DNA from: Aquimarina sp. U1-2
Lineage (GTDB): Bacteria; Bacteroidota; Bacteroidia; Flavobacteriales; Flavobacteriaceae
DNA length: 64,000 bases
Reading direction: 5' to 3'
NCBI RefSeq assembly: GCF_017897595.1
Contig: NZ_JAGKIK010000006.1
Span: forward strand, 1-64,000
Numbering within the stretch: position 1 is the stretch's first letter; every line of letters begins with the position of its first letter. Positions 25,439 through 35,295 of this stretch are shown piece after piece. Made by a program: the position numbers and the translations under genes. The notes beneath the pieces are model-generated. The model was not told the DNA's origin, did no database searches, and saw nothing but the letters and a program-made list of their open reading frames with translations.

Positions 25439-26053
25439 ATGCATGTAGCTATAGCTGGAAATATCGGTGCAGGAAAAACCACATTGACCCGATTGCTTGC
25501 TAAACATTACAAGTGGGAGGCACATTTTGAAGATGTACTGGAAAATCCTTATCTAGAAGATTTTTATAACAAAATGGAGCGCTGGTCGTTCAATCTTCAA
25601 ATTTACTTTTTGAATAGTCGATTTAGACAAATTCTTGAGATTCGCAAAAGCGGAAAGGATATCATACAAGATAGAACCATTTATGAGGATGCCTACATTT
25701 TTGCACCCAATCTTCATGCTATGGGATTAATGACCAATCGGGATTTTGAAAATTATCGGTCACTTTTTGATCTTATGGAAGATGTAGTAGAAGGGCCTGA
25801 TTTATTGATTTACCTTAGAAGTAGCATTCCTAACCTGGTGGCTCAAATCCATAAACGCGGACGAGAATATGAAAATACTATTAGTATTGATTATTTAAGC
25901 AGACTCAACGAACGCTATGAAGCCTGGGCTCATGATTATGACAAAGGTAATCTTCTTATTGTCGATGTAGACCATGTTAACTTTGTTGATCACCCAGAAG
26001 ATCTCGGTACTATTATTAATCGCATTGATGCCGAGTTAAACGGACTTTTCTAG
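25439..26053 (+). CDS. Deoxynucleoside kinase
   Basis: A 204-residue kinase of the deoxyguanosine/deoxyadenosine kinase family. It has the P-loop GNIGAGKTTL at residues 7-16, then FEDVLENPYLEDFY (base-site region), SFNLQIYFLNSRF, IIQDRTIYEDAYIFA (the DR/ERS-like substrate motif), LIYLRSSIPNLVAQIHKRGREYE (the LID-like arginine region) and YLSRLNERYEAW. It phosphorylates deoxynucleosides for salvage. The window also contains thyA, a dihydrofolate reductase and a nucleoside transporter, though they are not in one operon. Confidence 0.93.
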   Translation: MHVAIAGNIGAGKTTLTRLLAKHYKWEAHFEDVLENPYLEDFYNKMERWSFNLQIYFLNSRFRQILEIRKSGKDIIQDRTIYEDAYIFAPNLHAMGLMTNRDFENYRSLFDLMEDVVEGPDLLIYLRSSIPNLVAQIHKRGREYENTISIDYLSRLNERYEAWAHDYDKGNLLIVDVDHVNFVDHPEDLGTIINRIDAELNGLF

Positions 26054-26169
26054 AAAATTGTAAGGCATATGTATATATATGTACATTCGTAACAATTGAT
26101 AATCTTTTCATAAAACCATTCAATTTCACATCTGGTACTACAGAGTTGTAGTATTTTACAGCTAAAAAA

Positions 26170-26826
26170 ATGAGCTTTTATAAACTATACGACTTTCTTA
26201 GAGATTTACAAAACAACAATCACAAAGAATGGATGGATACCCATCGAAAAAAATATCACGAAGTGAGAGATTGGTACATAGATTGGTTGGATAAAATGAA
26301 TGCTCAACTCTCTGAAATAGATGCTGAATATCATGATACTCCCGGAAAAAAAGCAATTAATCGAATCAATAATAATCTTCTGTACCATCCCAATAAGCCC
26401 ACGTATAAGGATCATTTTGGTGCGGGACTAGATCAAAAAAGTAAACAAGGGGATTTCTACATTCATTTGGGCACGAATGAATCTTTTATCGCAGGCGGAT
26501 ATTGGAAACCTAACTCTAAAATTCTAAACAGTATTCGAGATGCCATTGATTATAATGGTGAAGAATTACTAAAAATACTACATAAAAAGAGCTTCAAAAA
26601 AGTGTTTGGAAAACTAGTAGAAACCGACGAAAAACTTACAAATGCGCCAAAAGGATTTTCTGCAGATCATGAGCATATAGACCTATTGCGCCACAAAACT
26701 TTTGCAGTAGAACATCAACTTACCCAACGAGAAGTAATGCAAGATGATTTTGATCAAAAAGTGATCGAAATTTACAAAGAAATGCTTCCGTTTAGACGGT
26801 ATTTAAATCAGGCCGTATCTGTTTGA
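26170..26826 (+). CDS. DUF2461 family protein
   Basis: A 218-residue protein of the DUF2461 family (often annotated TIGR02453). It has the N-terminal FLRDLQNNNHKEWMDTHRKKYHEVRDWY, then INRINNNLLYHPNKPTYKDHFGAGL, FYIHLGTNESFIAGGYW and the C-terminal LPFRRYLNQAV. The family is widespread and uncharacterised, so I assign no function. It lies alone between the deoxynucleoside kinase gene and the convergent Kdo-transferase gene. Confidence 0.9.
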   Translation: MSFYKLYDFLRDLQNNNHKEWMDTHRKKYHEVRDWYIDWLDKMNAQLSEIDAEYHDTPGKKAINRINNNLLYHPNKPTYKDHFGAGLDQKSKQGDFYIHLGTNESFIAGGYWKPNSKILNSIRDAIDYNGEELLKILHKKSFKKVFGKLVETDEKLTNAPKGFSADHEHIDLLRHKTFAVEHQLTQREVMQDDFDQKVIEIYKEMLPFRRYLNQAVSV

Positions 26827-26871
26827 GCCCTACAAAACAAGTAGCTAAATAGGTTAAACCCGGTTTTTGCA

Positions 26872-28122
26872 TTAAAAATCGGTAAGAAAATTTGTTTCTA
26901 AATAATTAAGGATTTTTTGAGTAGCTCCTGTATTGCTGTTGATAAAATGTCCTGAGATCATTCCGGTTTTTTCTCTAAGCTTTTTATCCTCGACTAAGGT
27001 ATTAAGTATTGCAGTAAATTCTTCAGCAGTAGACACTGAAAATAATCCCGCAAGCTTTTGCAGTTGCTGCGCTTCTCTAAACTTGTCAAAATTCTTTCCG
27101 ATCACTATGGGAATTCCAAATGTTGCTGGTTCAAGAATATTGTGTAACCCCCCTGTACCCATAGCACCGCCTACATATGCAATGTCTCCGTAACTGTAAA
27201 CACGCGACAAATAGCCCACAGTATTCATTACAAATACATCATAGTGTTGCAGGTTTTTTTTAGCCTTTTCAGAATACAATACTGTTTTTTTCTTAACTTT
27301 TTGTAGTAATGCCTGCATTGCACTACTCTTACATTCGTGGGGTGCGATAATAAAGCACACATGATCGGGTGCTGTATTGATAAACGACACAAAAATTTGT
27401 TCATCTTCTGGCCATGTGCTACCCAAGACCACACAAAGTCGATCGTTAACAAATTCTGAAATAAAATCCACTTGATTATCCATTTCAATTTGACGAGAAA
27501 CGCGATCAAAACGCGTATCCCCACTTAAGGTTACATTGTTAAGTCCTAATAGTTCTGCTAGCTTTTTTGATTGTTCATCCTGCACAAAAAAGTGATGAAC
27601 CGTCTTTAGTGCTTCACGCATAAACTCTCCATATCCTTTAAAAAAGACCTGATCCTCTCTAAACGATACCGAAATAAATATAGTAGGGATATAGTTAGCA
27701 TCAAGGGTTTTTAAATAATTAGGCCAAAATTCATATTTTATAAAAATGGCGATTTCGGGTTGTACTACATCTATAAATCGCTCTACATTTTTCTTGGTAT
27801 CCACGGGTAGATACACCATAACATCGGCGAGAGAACTATTCTTTTTCACCTCATATCCAGATGGTGAGAAAAAAGTAATTAGAATCTTATAGTGTGGATA
27901 CTTCTCTTTTAAGGCTTCCATTACCGGAACACCCTGCTCGTACTCGCCTAAAGATGCGCAATGAAACCAAATATAGCGCTCATCAGAAATAATTTCGGTC
28001 TCTAATACAGAGAAACTATCCCTTCTTCCGTTTGCGAATAATTTTAGTTTTGGCGATATCCACTTGATCATTGGGAGAACGCGATCAAAAATTGAAATAA
28101 TGCTATTGTATAGAAAATTCAA
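26872..28122 (-). CDS. kdtA: 3-deoxy-D-manno-octulosonic acid (Kdo) transferase
   Basis: A 416-residue GT-B glycosyltransferase of the WaaA/KdtA family. It has WFHCASLGEYEQGVPV (about 52-67; the Glu of GEYEQG is the catalytic base), ILITFFSPSGYEV, VYLPVDTKKNVERFID, FIKYEFWPNYL and VLGSTWPEDEQIF. The C-terminal half has YVGGAMGTGGLHNILEPATFGIPIVIG. It adds Kdo to lipid A on the inner face of the cytoplasmic membrane, which shows that the organism makes lipopolysaccharide. It has an N-terminal hydrophobic anchor and is transcribed divergently from the aminotransferase gene. Confidence 0.95.
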   Translation of the reverse strand: MNFLYNSIISIFDRVLPMIKWISPKLKLFANGRRDSFSVLETEIISDERYIWFHCASLGEYEQGVPVMEALKEKYPHYKILITFFSPSGYEVKKNSSLADVMVYLPVDTKKNVERFIDVVQPEIAIFIKYEFWPNYLKTLDANYIPTIFISVSFREDQVFFKGYGEFMREALKTVHHFFVQDEQSKKLAELLGLNNVTLSGDTRFDRVSRQIEMDNQVDFISEFVNDRLCVVLGSTWPEDEQIFVSFINTAPDHVCFIIAPHECKSSAMQALLQKVKKKTVLYSEKAKKNLQHYDVFVMNTVGYLSRVYSYGDIAYVGGAMGTGGLHNILEPATFGIPIVIGKNFDKFREAQQLQKLAGLFSVSTAEEFTAILNTLVEDKKLREKTGMISGHFINSNTGATQKILNYLETNFLTDF

Positions 28123-28230
28123 AGGCCATGATGTTTAAGAACTGCTAAAATACGTTTCTTTTGTTTAAAATTGCATTGACAGAAGTATCTATATTTCGTA
28201 CTTTCGTGAAGTTACAACGAATGTACGTTT

Positions 28231-29403
28231 ATGAAGAAAATACAAATGGTCGACCTTAAAGGTCAATATGAGCAAATAAAAGAACAAATAGATGCATCAA
28301 TACTCGAGGTCATTCATTCTACCGCTTTCATTAACGGTCCCGAGGTACATAGCTTCCAAAAAGAATTAGAAGAATATCTAGATGTAAAGCATGTAATCCC
28401 TTGTGCCAATGGTACAGATGCGCTACAGATCGCTATGATGGGATTGGGTTTAAAACGCGGAGATGAAGTTATCACGGCTGATTTTACGTTTGCGGCTACA
28501 GTAGAAGTTATTGCGTTGTTACAATTGACTCCTGTATTAGTCGATGTTGAACTCGATTCGTTCAATATTGACCCAGAAGCCATAAAAAAAGCCATTACAC
28601 CTAATACCAAAGCCATTGTACCTGTTCATTTATTTGGTCAAAGTGCCAATATGGATGCCATACTTGCGATTGCCGAAGAACACAATTTATATGTTATTGA
28701 AGATAATGCCCAGGGCATTGGGGCAAATTATCAGTTTAAGAATCAAAAAACACAAAAAACGGGTGCTATTGGTCATGTAGCTTCAACTTCATTTTTTCCT
28801 TCAAAAAACCTGGGATGTTATGGTGATGGCGGAGCTATATTCACCAATGATGATGATCTGGCTCACACAATTCGAGGCATTGTAAATCACGGTATGTATA
28901 AAAGATACCATCATGATGTAGTAGGTGTTAATTCACGTTTGGATGCCATCCAAGCTACTGTTTTGCGTGCAAAATTACCTAAACTCGATCAGTATAATAA
29001 CGCCAGAAGAACGGCTGCCAGAAAATACAACAAAGCATTTCAAGGTATCGACCATATCATAACACCGCAAGTAAAAGGTAACCAATGCCGTACCGATAAA
29101 AGTACGATTTGCGAAACCTGTGATTGCCATGTATTTCATCAATATACTTTACGCGTTACCAATGGAAAACGTGATAATTTGGTGACTCACTTGAATAATC
29201 AGGGAATTCCTTGCGGAGTCTATTATCCCATTCCGCTACACAGTCAAAAAGCCTATACACATGATCGATATAATGAGGCTGACTTTTCGATTACCAATCA
29301 ATTGGTACAAGAAGTAATTTCGCTACCTATGCATACAGAATTAGATGATGAACAAATCGAGTTTATTACCAATACTGTTATCGATTTTATAAAAGACGAT
29401 TAA
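28231..29403 (+). CDS. DegT/DnrJ/EryC1/StrS-family sugar aminotransferase
   Basis: A 390-residue PLP aminotransferase of the sugar nucleotide type. It has KKIQMVDLKGQYEQIKEQI, CANGTDALQIAMMGLGLK, GDEVITADFTFAATVE, VPVHLFGQS, VIEDNAQGIGA and the PLP lysine in SFFPSKNLGCYGDGGA (about Lys192). The C-terminal region contains an insertion with CRTDKSTICETCDCHVF, four cysteines in 15 residues, which could bind a metal. Such enzymes transfer an amino group to a keto sugar for surface polysaccharides; the exact substrate is unknown. No other sugar genes flank it apart from the divergent Kdo transferase. Confidence 0.93.
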   Translation: MKKIQMVDLKGQYEQIKEQIDASILEVIHSTAFINGPEVHSFQKELEEYLDVKHVIPCANGTDALQIAMMGLGLKRGDEVITADFTFAATVEVIALLQLTPVLVDVELDSFNIDPEAIKKAITPNTKAIVPVHLFGQSANMDAILAIAEEHNLYVIEDNAQGIGANYQFKNQKTQKTGAIGHVASTSFFPSKNLGCYGDGGAIFTNDDDLAHTIRGIVNHGMYKRYHHDVVGVNSRLDAIQATVLRAKLPKLDQYNNARRTAARKYNKAFQGIDHIITPQVKGNQCRTDKSTICETCDCHVFHQYTLRVTNGKRDNLVTHLNNQGIPCGVYYPIPLHSQKAYTHDRYNEADFSITNQLVQEVISLPMHTELDDEQIEFITNTVIDFIKDD

Positions 29404-29564
29404 TACTGCATACGAATATGCTTACCGTATGATGTTTGCTTAGCCGTAACTACCAAAATGTTAAGTGATGAAGAAAAGAGTTCATATAAAGGCATTTAAT
29501 CTTCACTACTAAGATTTAAAAAGCAGTCATATACCATTTGCAAATTAGTTACGTTTCTAACCTT

Positions 29565-29668
29565 AGTAAACTACCTCGGGGGCAAGTCCACGAGGCTTTC
29601 GTGAAAATAATTTTTCAATTTTGTGGCAAGCCTTTGGGGCATTATACCCTTTTGGCGGTGCCAAAAAA
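29565..29668 (+). repeat. Dispersed repeat family A, copy 2
   Basis: Starts AGTAAACTACCTCGGGGG and ends TTTTGGCGGTGCCAAAAA; the middle has TTTTGTGGCAAGCC. Aligns over its whole length with the copies at 22759 and 60362. The remainder of the 29404-29710 gap shows no gene. It ends 43 bp before the SNF2 helicase gene. Confidence 0.85.
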
Positions 29669-29710
29669 AATATGCTGTAAACGCTGCAGAAATTAACTAT
29701 TCTAACCATA

Positions 29711-32608
29711 ATGAATTCGTACTGTATCTGTTACAATCTGTATCGGCATCAATTTTCAGAAATACCTCTCCTGCCAGAAGCGTTAATAGTTTCAAACACA
29801 GAAATAGGTTTAGGTTATATTCAAAAGCAAGCTATTCCTAATACTCTCAAAAGCTTTGAGATATCCATCGAAGATTCACCCCATCAAGAGCTTCTCGATA
29901 TTTGTGCAATGTTAAGACCAAATGCGCTTGCACAACGATTTGTTATCAAAAAAGGAAAGTCTATAGATCTTTTAAGATTATTACAAGATCAACAAACAAA
30001 AAAGGTTATTTTATCTTTTATAAGTAAAAAATTAGCAACGTTTTATGCACTAATACGCACTCATGAATATCCAATAACCTATCTCGCTCAAAAAAAAGAT
30101 CCTATCCAAGGCGCTCGGCTTGCTATCACTTATAAATTACTCGAACCCAAACTAGCGTTCACAAAGACAGCGGTAGGAATAGAATATGCTTTTACGTTGG
30201 ATACTGAAAATAAAACTATTATTCCAAAAGAACATGAGATTGCCATCTTGCTTAATGAACCTTCTTGGATAATTTTGGATCAAACCTTATTTCAAATTAA
30301 CCATTTAAATGCCAATAAATTAAAGCCCTTTTTTAATAAAGAAAAAATCACTATTCCGAAGAAACACATCAATACGTATTTGGAAAAAGTTATTATTCCG
30401 GTACTTAAAAATGTGAATGTAACTGCCAAGGGCTTCAAAATTAATACACATCAAACTATTACCGCATACTGTCTGGAAATTATTCACGATTTTACGCAGC
30501 AAAAGTATATTGCAAAAGTTAGCTTTAGCTATACTAATGTTATTTTTGATTATCACAGTCCTAAAACAACTTCTTCTACTATTGTTTATGAAAATGAAGA
30601 TCAAATCGAGATCATTCAAACAAAACGTAATCCAAAAGCTGAAGAAGAAATTATTAATCTTTTGATCACCAAAGGTCTTCAGCTTACTCCTAGTCTGATG
30701 TTAGAAAAAGTAGCTACAGAAGATCCGTTTGAAATCTTTGAATGGCTTATAACTTATCAAGATCAACTACGTAACGAGAAGTTCGCCATCAAATTACCTC
30801 AACTCAATACTAAAAGTATCGACCTGTCACCGCATCAAATTACGATTCAAAATCGACAAGAAAACGACTGGTTCGATCTGCATGGAACTGTTACTATTGG
30901 TAGCAAAAAGATTCCCTTTTCAAAATTTGTCCCTTATATTAAAAGAAACGATCGACTTTTCCCATTAGGTAAGCAACGCGTTTTTATCATTCCGTTAGAA
31001 TGGATGTCACGGTATAAAAAACTCGCCAATTTTGGTAAGGTTAAAGACTATAGTATTCTTCTCAACAAAAATAATTATACCTTATTAAAAGAGATCGTCT
31101 CTTCAGAAGAAATCCTTCCAGAAAATACAGTAAACACAACCTATACACCATCAACCCGGCTTAAGGCAACACTTCGACCCTATCAGATTGCAGGGGTACA
31201 ATGGCTGGTACAACACTACAACAATCAACTTGGAGCCTGTTTGGCAGATGATATGGGATTAGGAAAAACGTTGCAAACCATAGCAATGTTGATATATGCT
31301 AAAGAACAGATTGAACAGGTTTCGAGTGAAACTCATACAATAGAGCTGGATTTGTTTAGTGATCCTTTGGCAGTAAAAACATGTCTTAAAGCACTAATAG
31401 TACTACCTTCTTCTTTGATATTTAACTGGGCGCAGGAAATTCTAAAATTTGCACCTCATTTTTCGGTAGTAAAGTACGTAGGTTCAGATCGAAAAAAGAT
31501 TTCGGTGTATCTAGAATCGTATGATATTGTTTTAACCACGTATGCACTAGTATCTCGTGATATCTCAATCTTAAAAAAGATAAATTTTACATATTTGATC
31601 ATAGATGAAAGTCAGCAGATTAAAAATAAAGATTCGAAGATTTTTCAATATATCAATGAAATAAATGCGGTACATAAAATATCACTTAGCGGTACACCTA
31701 TAGAAAATTCATTGTCAGACTTATGGTCGCAGATGCAATTTATTAATCCTGGAATTCTAGGTAGTTTTTCATTTTTTAAAGAACATTTTAAAATTCCGAT
31801 AGAAAAACATCAGAACGAAGAGCGCACAAAAGAGCTAAAAACCCTTATCGAACCTTTTATACTAAGGCGAACTAAAGAGCAGGTTGCCAAGGATCTACCC
31901 AAATTATCTGAGCAGATTGTGTATACAAAAATGCTTCCGGAGCAGGCAAAACTGTATGAAGCTGAAAAATCTGCTGCCAGAAATCTGCTTTTAGGCTTGG
32001 ATAATGTCGGTACTAATAAAATTAAGATTATAAATACGCTTACTAAGCTTCGCCAACTAGCAAATCATCCTAAGCTAATAACCCCGGATACAGCAAATCA
32101 TTCTGGAAAGTTTGAAGATGTGACTTTTTATCTCGAAACGCTTTTAAAATCAAATAAAAAAGTCTTACTGTTTAGTTCTTTCGTGTCGCATCTCAAATTA
32201 TACGAACAATGGTGCACCACTAAAAAAGTGAATTTTGTATCCCTAACCGGACAAACAAAAAGTATAGATCGCGAGCAGATTGTAAATAGGTTTCAAGAAG
32301 ATGATACAATTCCCCTATTTTTTATTTCTCTAAAAGCAGGTGGTGTTGGGTTAAATCTCACTAAGGCCTCGTATGTAATTTTATTAGATCCGTGGTGGAA
32401 TCCCTTTGTTGAAAAACAGGCTATTGCCAGATCCCATCGTATTGGGCAAACACATCCAGTAACCGTAACTCGTTTTATTTCAAAAAATACCATCGAAGAA
32501 AAAATCATACAATTGCAAGAAAAGAAACAGGACCTGTCTGATGAAATAATCGACATAAACAAGATGCCAAAATATATAGAAAAAGATTTGACTACTTTAC
32601 TTGGATAG
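29711..32608 (+). CDS. SNF2-family helicase (DEAD/DEAH-box ATPase)
   Basis: A 965-residue protein with a C-terminal Swi2/Snf2 ATPase. Motif I is ADDMGLGKTLQT (about 513-524), motif II is DESQ (about 638-641), then SGTPIENSLSDLWSQ, FILRRTK, SLKAGGVGLNLTKASYVILLDPWWNP and the motif VI sequence QAIARSHRIGQ. The first 450 residues are not conserved and resemble the variable N-terminal part of bacterial SNF2 proteins; no SWIM zinc finger is visible. Such proteins translocate on DNA and may remodel DNA-bound RNA polymerase. It has no visible restriction or methylase partner, which argues against a defence island. Confidence 0.93.
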   Translation: MNSYCICYNLYRHQFSEIPLLPEALIVSNTEIGLGYIQKQAIPNTLKSFEISIEDSPHQELLDICAMLRPNALAQRFVIKKGKSIDLLRLLQDQQTKKVILSFISKKLATFYALIRTHEYPITYLAQKKDPIQGARLAITYKLLEPKLAFTKTAVGIEYAFTLDTENKTIIPKEHEIAILLNEPSWIILDQTLFQINHLNANKLKPFFNKEKITIPKKHINTYLEKVIIPVLKNVNVTAKGFKINTHQTITAYCLEIIHDFTQQKYIAKVSFSYTNVIFDYHSPKTTSSTIVYENEDQIEIIQTKRNPKAEEEIINLLITKGLQLTPSLMLEKVATEDPFEIFEWLITYQDQLRNEKFAIKLPQLNTKSIDLSPHQITIQNRQENDWFDLHGTVTIGSKKIPFSKFVPYIKRNDRLFPLGKQRVFIIPLEWMSRYKKLANFGKVKDYSILLNKNNYTLLKEIVSSEEILPENTVNTTYTPSTRLKATLRPYQIAGVQWLVQHYNNQLGACLADDMGLGKTLQTIAMLIYAKEQIEQVSSETHTIELDLFSDPLAVKTCLKALIVLPSSLIFNWAQEILKFAPHFSVVKYVGSDRKKISVYLESYDIVLTTYALVSRDISILKKINFTYLIIDESQQIKNKDSKIFQYINEINAVHKISLSGTPIENSLSDLWSQMQFINPGILGSFSFFKEHFKIPIEKHQNEERTKELKTLIEPFILRRTKEQVAKDLPKLSEQIVYTKMLPEQAKLYEAEKSAARNLLLGLDNVGTNKIKIINTLTKLRQLANHPKLITPDTANHSGKFEDVTFYLETLLKSNKKVLLFSSFVSHLKLYEQWCTTKKVNFVSLTGQTKSIDREQIVNRFQEDDTIPLFFISLKAGGVGLNLTKASYVILLDPWWNPFVEKQAIARSHRIGQTHPVTVTRFISKNTIEEKIIQLQEKKQDLSDEIIDINKMPKYIEKDLTTLLG

Positions 32609-32685
32609 TTAATAGCATCCTTTTTGGTAACTCGCCCAATTAAGCTATATTTAGCATACATAACTCATAATACTCAAATATTCAA

Positions 32686-33960
32686 ATGAAATACATACTC
32701 GCTACCTTAGTAATGCTTTTTTGCAGTACTATGAATGCCCAAGATATCTTTTTACAATGCGGAAAACTAGTAGATACTAAATCCGGTAAAATTCTTACAG
32801 AAAAAACAGTCATAGTTTCAGAAAATAAAATTATCAAAATTCAGGATGGTTATGTTTCAGGCAAAAAAGATGATACTACTATCGACCTCAAAAACAAAAC
32901 CGTAATGCCCGGTTTAATAGATATGCATGTACATCTTGAGAGCGAGACAAACCCTAAAGCTTATTTGCAACAATATACAGATAGTGAAGCTGATGTAGCC
33001 TTTGATGCTGTTGGATTTGCCGAAAAAACGTTAATGGCCGGTTTCACTACAGTTCGAGATCTTGGCGGAAGCGGAGTTAATATATCCTTAAAAAAAGCAA
33101 TTGCAAAGGGGCGTATTATTGGCCCTCGTGTATTTACTGCAGGAAAAGCGCTCGCCACTACCGGTGGGCATGCAGACCCTACCAATGGCAGTAATAGAGA
33201 GTTGATCGGAGATCCCGGGCCTAAAGATGGAGTTGTAAATAGTATTGAAGATGCAAAAAAAGCAGTAAGGCAACGCTATAAAAATGGAGCCGATCTTATT
33301 AAAATAACTGCTACAGGTGGTGTTTTGAGCGTTGCCAAAAGCAGTTCTAACCCACAATTTACTGTAGAAGAAATCAAGGCTATTTGCGAAACTGCCAAGG
33401 ATTATGGGTTTCATGTGGCGGCCCATGCGCATGGTGACGAGGGTATGCAGCGAGCCATTCTGGGCGGAGTGAAAACCATAGAACATGGCACCCTGATGAG
33501 TGAAAAAACAATGGAGATGATGAAACAATATGATGCATATCTGGTACCCACTATCACTGCCGGAAAAGAAGTGACTGAAAAAGCAGAAATAGATGGATAC
33601 TATCCTGCTATTATAGTGCCCAAGGCTTTGGAGATCGGACCGAAAATTCAAAATACATTTAAAAAAGCCTATGATCGCGGTGTAGGTATTGCCTTTGGTA
33701 CCGATGCAGGCGTATTTGAGCACGGGCAAAATGGCAAAGAATTTGGATATATGGTAGAAGCTGGAATGCCCGCTATGGCCGTGTTACAAAGTGCAACACT
33801 CACTAATGCTAAAATTTTGAAGATGGAAGATCAACTTGGACAAATTGCTAGCGGATTTCTTGCTGATATAATCGCTGTAAACGATGATCCCTTAAAAAAT
33901 ATTAAAACCATGGAAAACATAGTTTTTGTAATGAAAAATGGGAAGATCTTTAAGCAATAA
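32686..33960 (+). CDS. Secreted metal-dependent amidohydrolase
   Basis: A 424-residue protein with a signal peptide (YILATLVMLFCSTMNAQ, cut after about residue 18) and an amidohydrolase barrel. Metal ligands visible are HVHLE (about 82-84), the bridging lysine in LIKITATGG (about 206), HAHGDEG, IEHGTLM and GTDAGVF. The order resembles imidazolonepropionase-like and Xaa-Pro dipeptidase-type amidohydrolases, which act on dipeptides or cyclic amides in the periplasm. The exact substrate is unknown. It starts about 80 bp after the SNF2 gene; there is no sign of a shared operon. Confidence 0.92.
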   Translation: MKYILATLVMLFCSTMNAQDIFLQCGKLVDTKSGKILTEKTVIVSENKIIKIQDGYVSGKKDDTTIDLKNKTVMPGLIDMHVHLESETNPKAYLQQYTDSEADVAFDAVGFAEKTLMAGFTTVRDLGGSGVNISLKKAIAKGRIIGPRVFTAGKALATTGGHADPTNGSNRELIGDPGPKDGVVNSIEDAKKAVRQRYKNGADLIKITATGGVLSVAKSSSNPQFTVEEIKAICETAKDYGFHVAAHAHGDEGMQRAILGGVKTIEHGTLMSEKTMEMMKQYDAYLVPTITAGKEVTEKAEIDGYYPAIIVPKALEIGPKIQNTFKKAYDRGVGIAFGTDAGVFEHGQNGKEFGYMVEAGMPAMAVLQSATLTNAKILKMEDQLGQIASGFLADIIAVNDDPLKNIKTMENIVFVMKNGKIFKQ

Positions 33961-34057
33961 TAATCTAAATCCGTACGACAACTCGTAACCGAAGTGACAG
34001 AAGCTAAATCAGATACAAAATTTTGCACAAACATAGCTATTGCATATTCAATTATTT

Positions 34058-34195
34058 GAATATCCGCTATACATCATAACATTAACTTTAATGTCTGGTC
34101 GATCGCAGTAGAGGTCTGATTTATAGAATGTTGTATTTACTAACCTTTCGACTGCGCTCGAGGAGACAGTGTGATATGATTGATTACGGATATTC
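34058..34195. repeat. Imperfect long inverted repeat between amidohydrolase and fabD genes
   Basis: GAATATCCG at 34058-34066 pairs with CGGATATTC at 34187-34195; CATCATA and TATGAT inside add a second arm. The stretch between contains TTCGACTGCGCTCGA, a short hairpin. Both flanking genes end here, so it lies between convergent 3' ends and may serve as a terminator region or be a repeat element. Confidence 0.5.
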
Positions 34196-34241
34196 ATTTT
34201 CAATTGATATAAAAACGACTCAACCTTTACTTAATTGTAAG

Positions 34242-35123
34242 TTATATTGAAGCCACAGCAGTTTCTGCAGATCGATCTATTTTCTTTACTAATCCAGACA
34301 AAACCTTTCCTGGTCCGACTTCAATAAATGAAGTAGCACCGTCTTTTATCATATGCTGTATACTCTGGGTCCATTTTACCGGCGCGGTAAGTTGCGCTAT
34401 CACATTCTTTTTGATTTCTTCTGGATTGGTAACCGCAGTTGTAGAAACGTTTTGATAAACAGGACATTGTGGCGTATTAAAAACAGTTTCTTCGATTGCG
34501 GCTGCTAGTTCTTCTCTTACTGGCTCCATCAAAGGGGAATGAAACGCACCACCTACTGGTAAAACCAAAGCTCTACGCGCTCCTTTTTCTTTCATCCAAT
34601 CACATGCTTCATGAACTGCATCTATCTCACCGGATATCACCAATTGACCGGGACAATTATAATTTGCGGCTACCACAATCCCTTCAGTCGCCTCACAACC
34701 TTCTTCTACGACATTATCTTCTAACCCTAAAACAGCTGCCATAGTCGACGGTTGCAACTCACATGCTTTCTGCATAGCCAATGCCCTTTTTGAAACCAAT
34801 TGCAATGCATCCTCAAAATCAAGAGTTCCGTTAGCTACCAGAGCCGAAAACTCCCCCAGAGAATGTCCTGCAACCATATCGGGCTTGAAACGATCACCTA
34901 ATACTTTACTCAAAATTACCGAATGTAAAAAAATCGCTGGTTGAGTAACTTTGGTCTGTTTCAGTTCGTCAGCCGTACCTTCAAACATAATTTTAGTAAT
35001 TTCAAAACCTAAAATTTCGTTGGCTTTATGAAAAAGTGCTTTAGCCATTTCAGAGTTTTCATATAAATCGAGCCCCATACCAGAAAATTGAGCGCCTTGA
35101 CCGGGGAATACGTATGCCTTCAT
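34242..35123 (-). CDS. fabD: Malonyl-CoA--acyl carrier protein transacylase
   Basis: A 293-residue acyltransferase. It has AYVFPGQGAQFSGMG at the N-terminus, the nucleophile serine in AGHSLGEFSALVA (about Ser88), the active-site GGAFHSPLM (His about 197) and YQNVSTTAV. It loads malonyl groups from CoA onto the acyl carrier protein for fatty acid synthesis. Length and motif order are those of FabD. The gene stands alone here, not in a fab cluster. On the minus strand TACTTTTG (about 35147) could be its -7 element. Confidence 0.97.
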   Translation of the reverse strand: MKAYVFPGQGAQFSGMGLDLYENSEMAKALFHKANEILGFEITKIMFEGTADELKQTKVTQPAIFLHSVILSKVLGDRFKPDMVAGHSLGEFSALVANGTLDFEDALQLVSKRALAMQKACELQPSTMAAVLGLEDNVVEEGCEATEGIVVAANYNCPGQLVISGEIDAVHEACDWMKEKGARRALVLPVGGAFHSPLMEPVREELAAAIEETVFNTPQCPVYQNVSTTAVTNPEEIKKNVIAQLTAPVKWTQSIQHMIKDGATSFIEVGPGKVLSGLVKKIDRSAETAVASI

Positions 35124-35295
35124 ATATAGTTTAATTATATTTTAAAACAAAAGTAAGGATTAAAATTAGTGTTTTCGTATTTAGATAATCGAAACTCATG
35201 TAAAACTACACAAGCTTTATTTTGAGATATGTACTGCTAAAATGAACAAGTATAGTAGCTTAAAATTTAAGTCAATTAAGCATTAAATAGAAATC

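Noticed and set aside
29711..32608. Defence-system SNF2 protein
   Set aside because: No nuclease, methylase or other defence genes lie beside it; neighbours are housekeeping.
33088..33729. 213-codon minus-strand frame
   Set aside because: It lies fully inside the amidohydrolase gene on the opposite strand and resembles no family.
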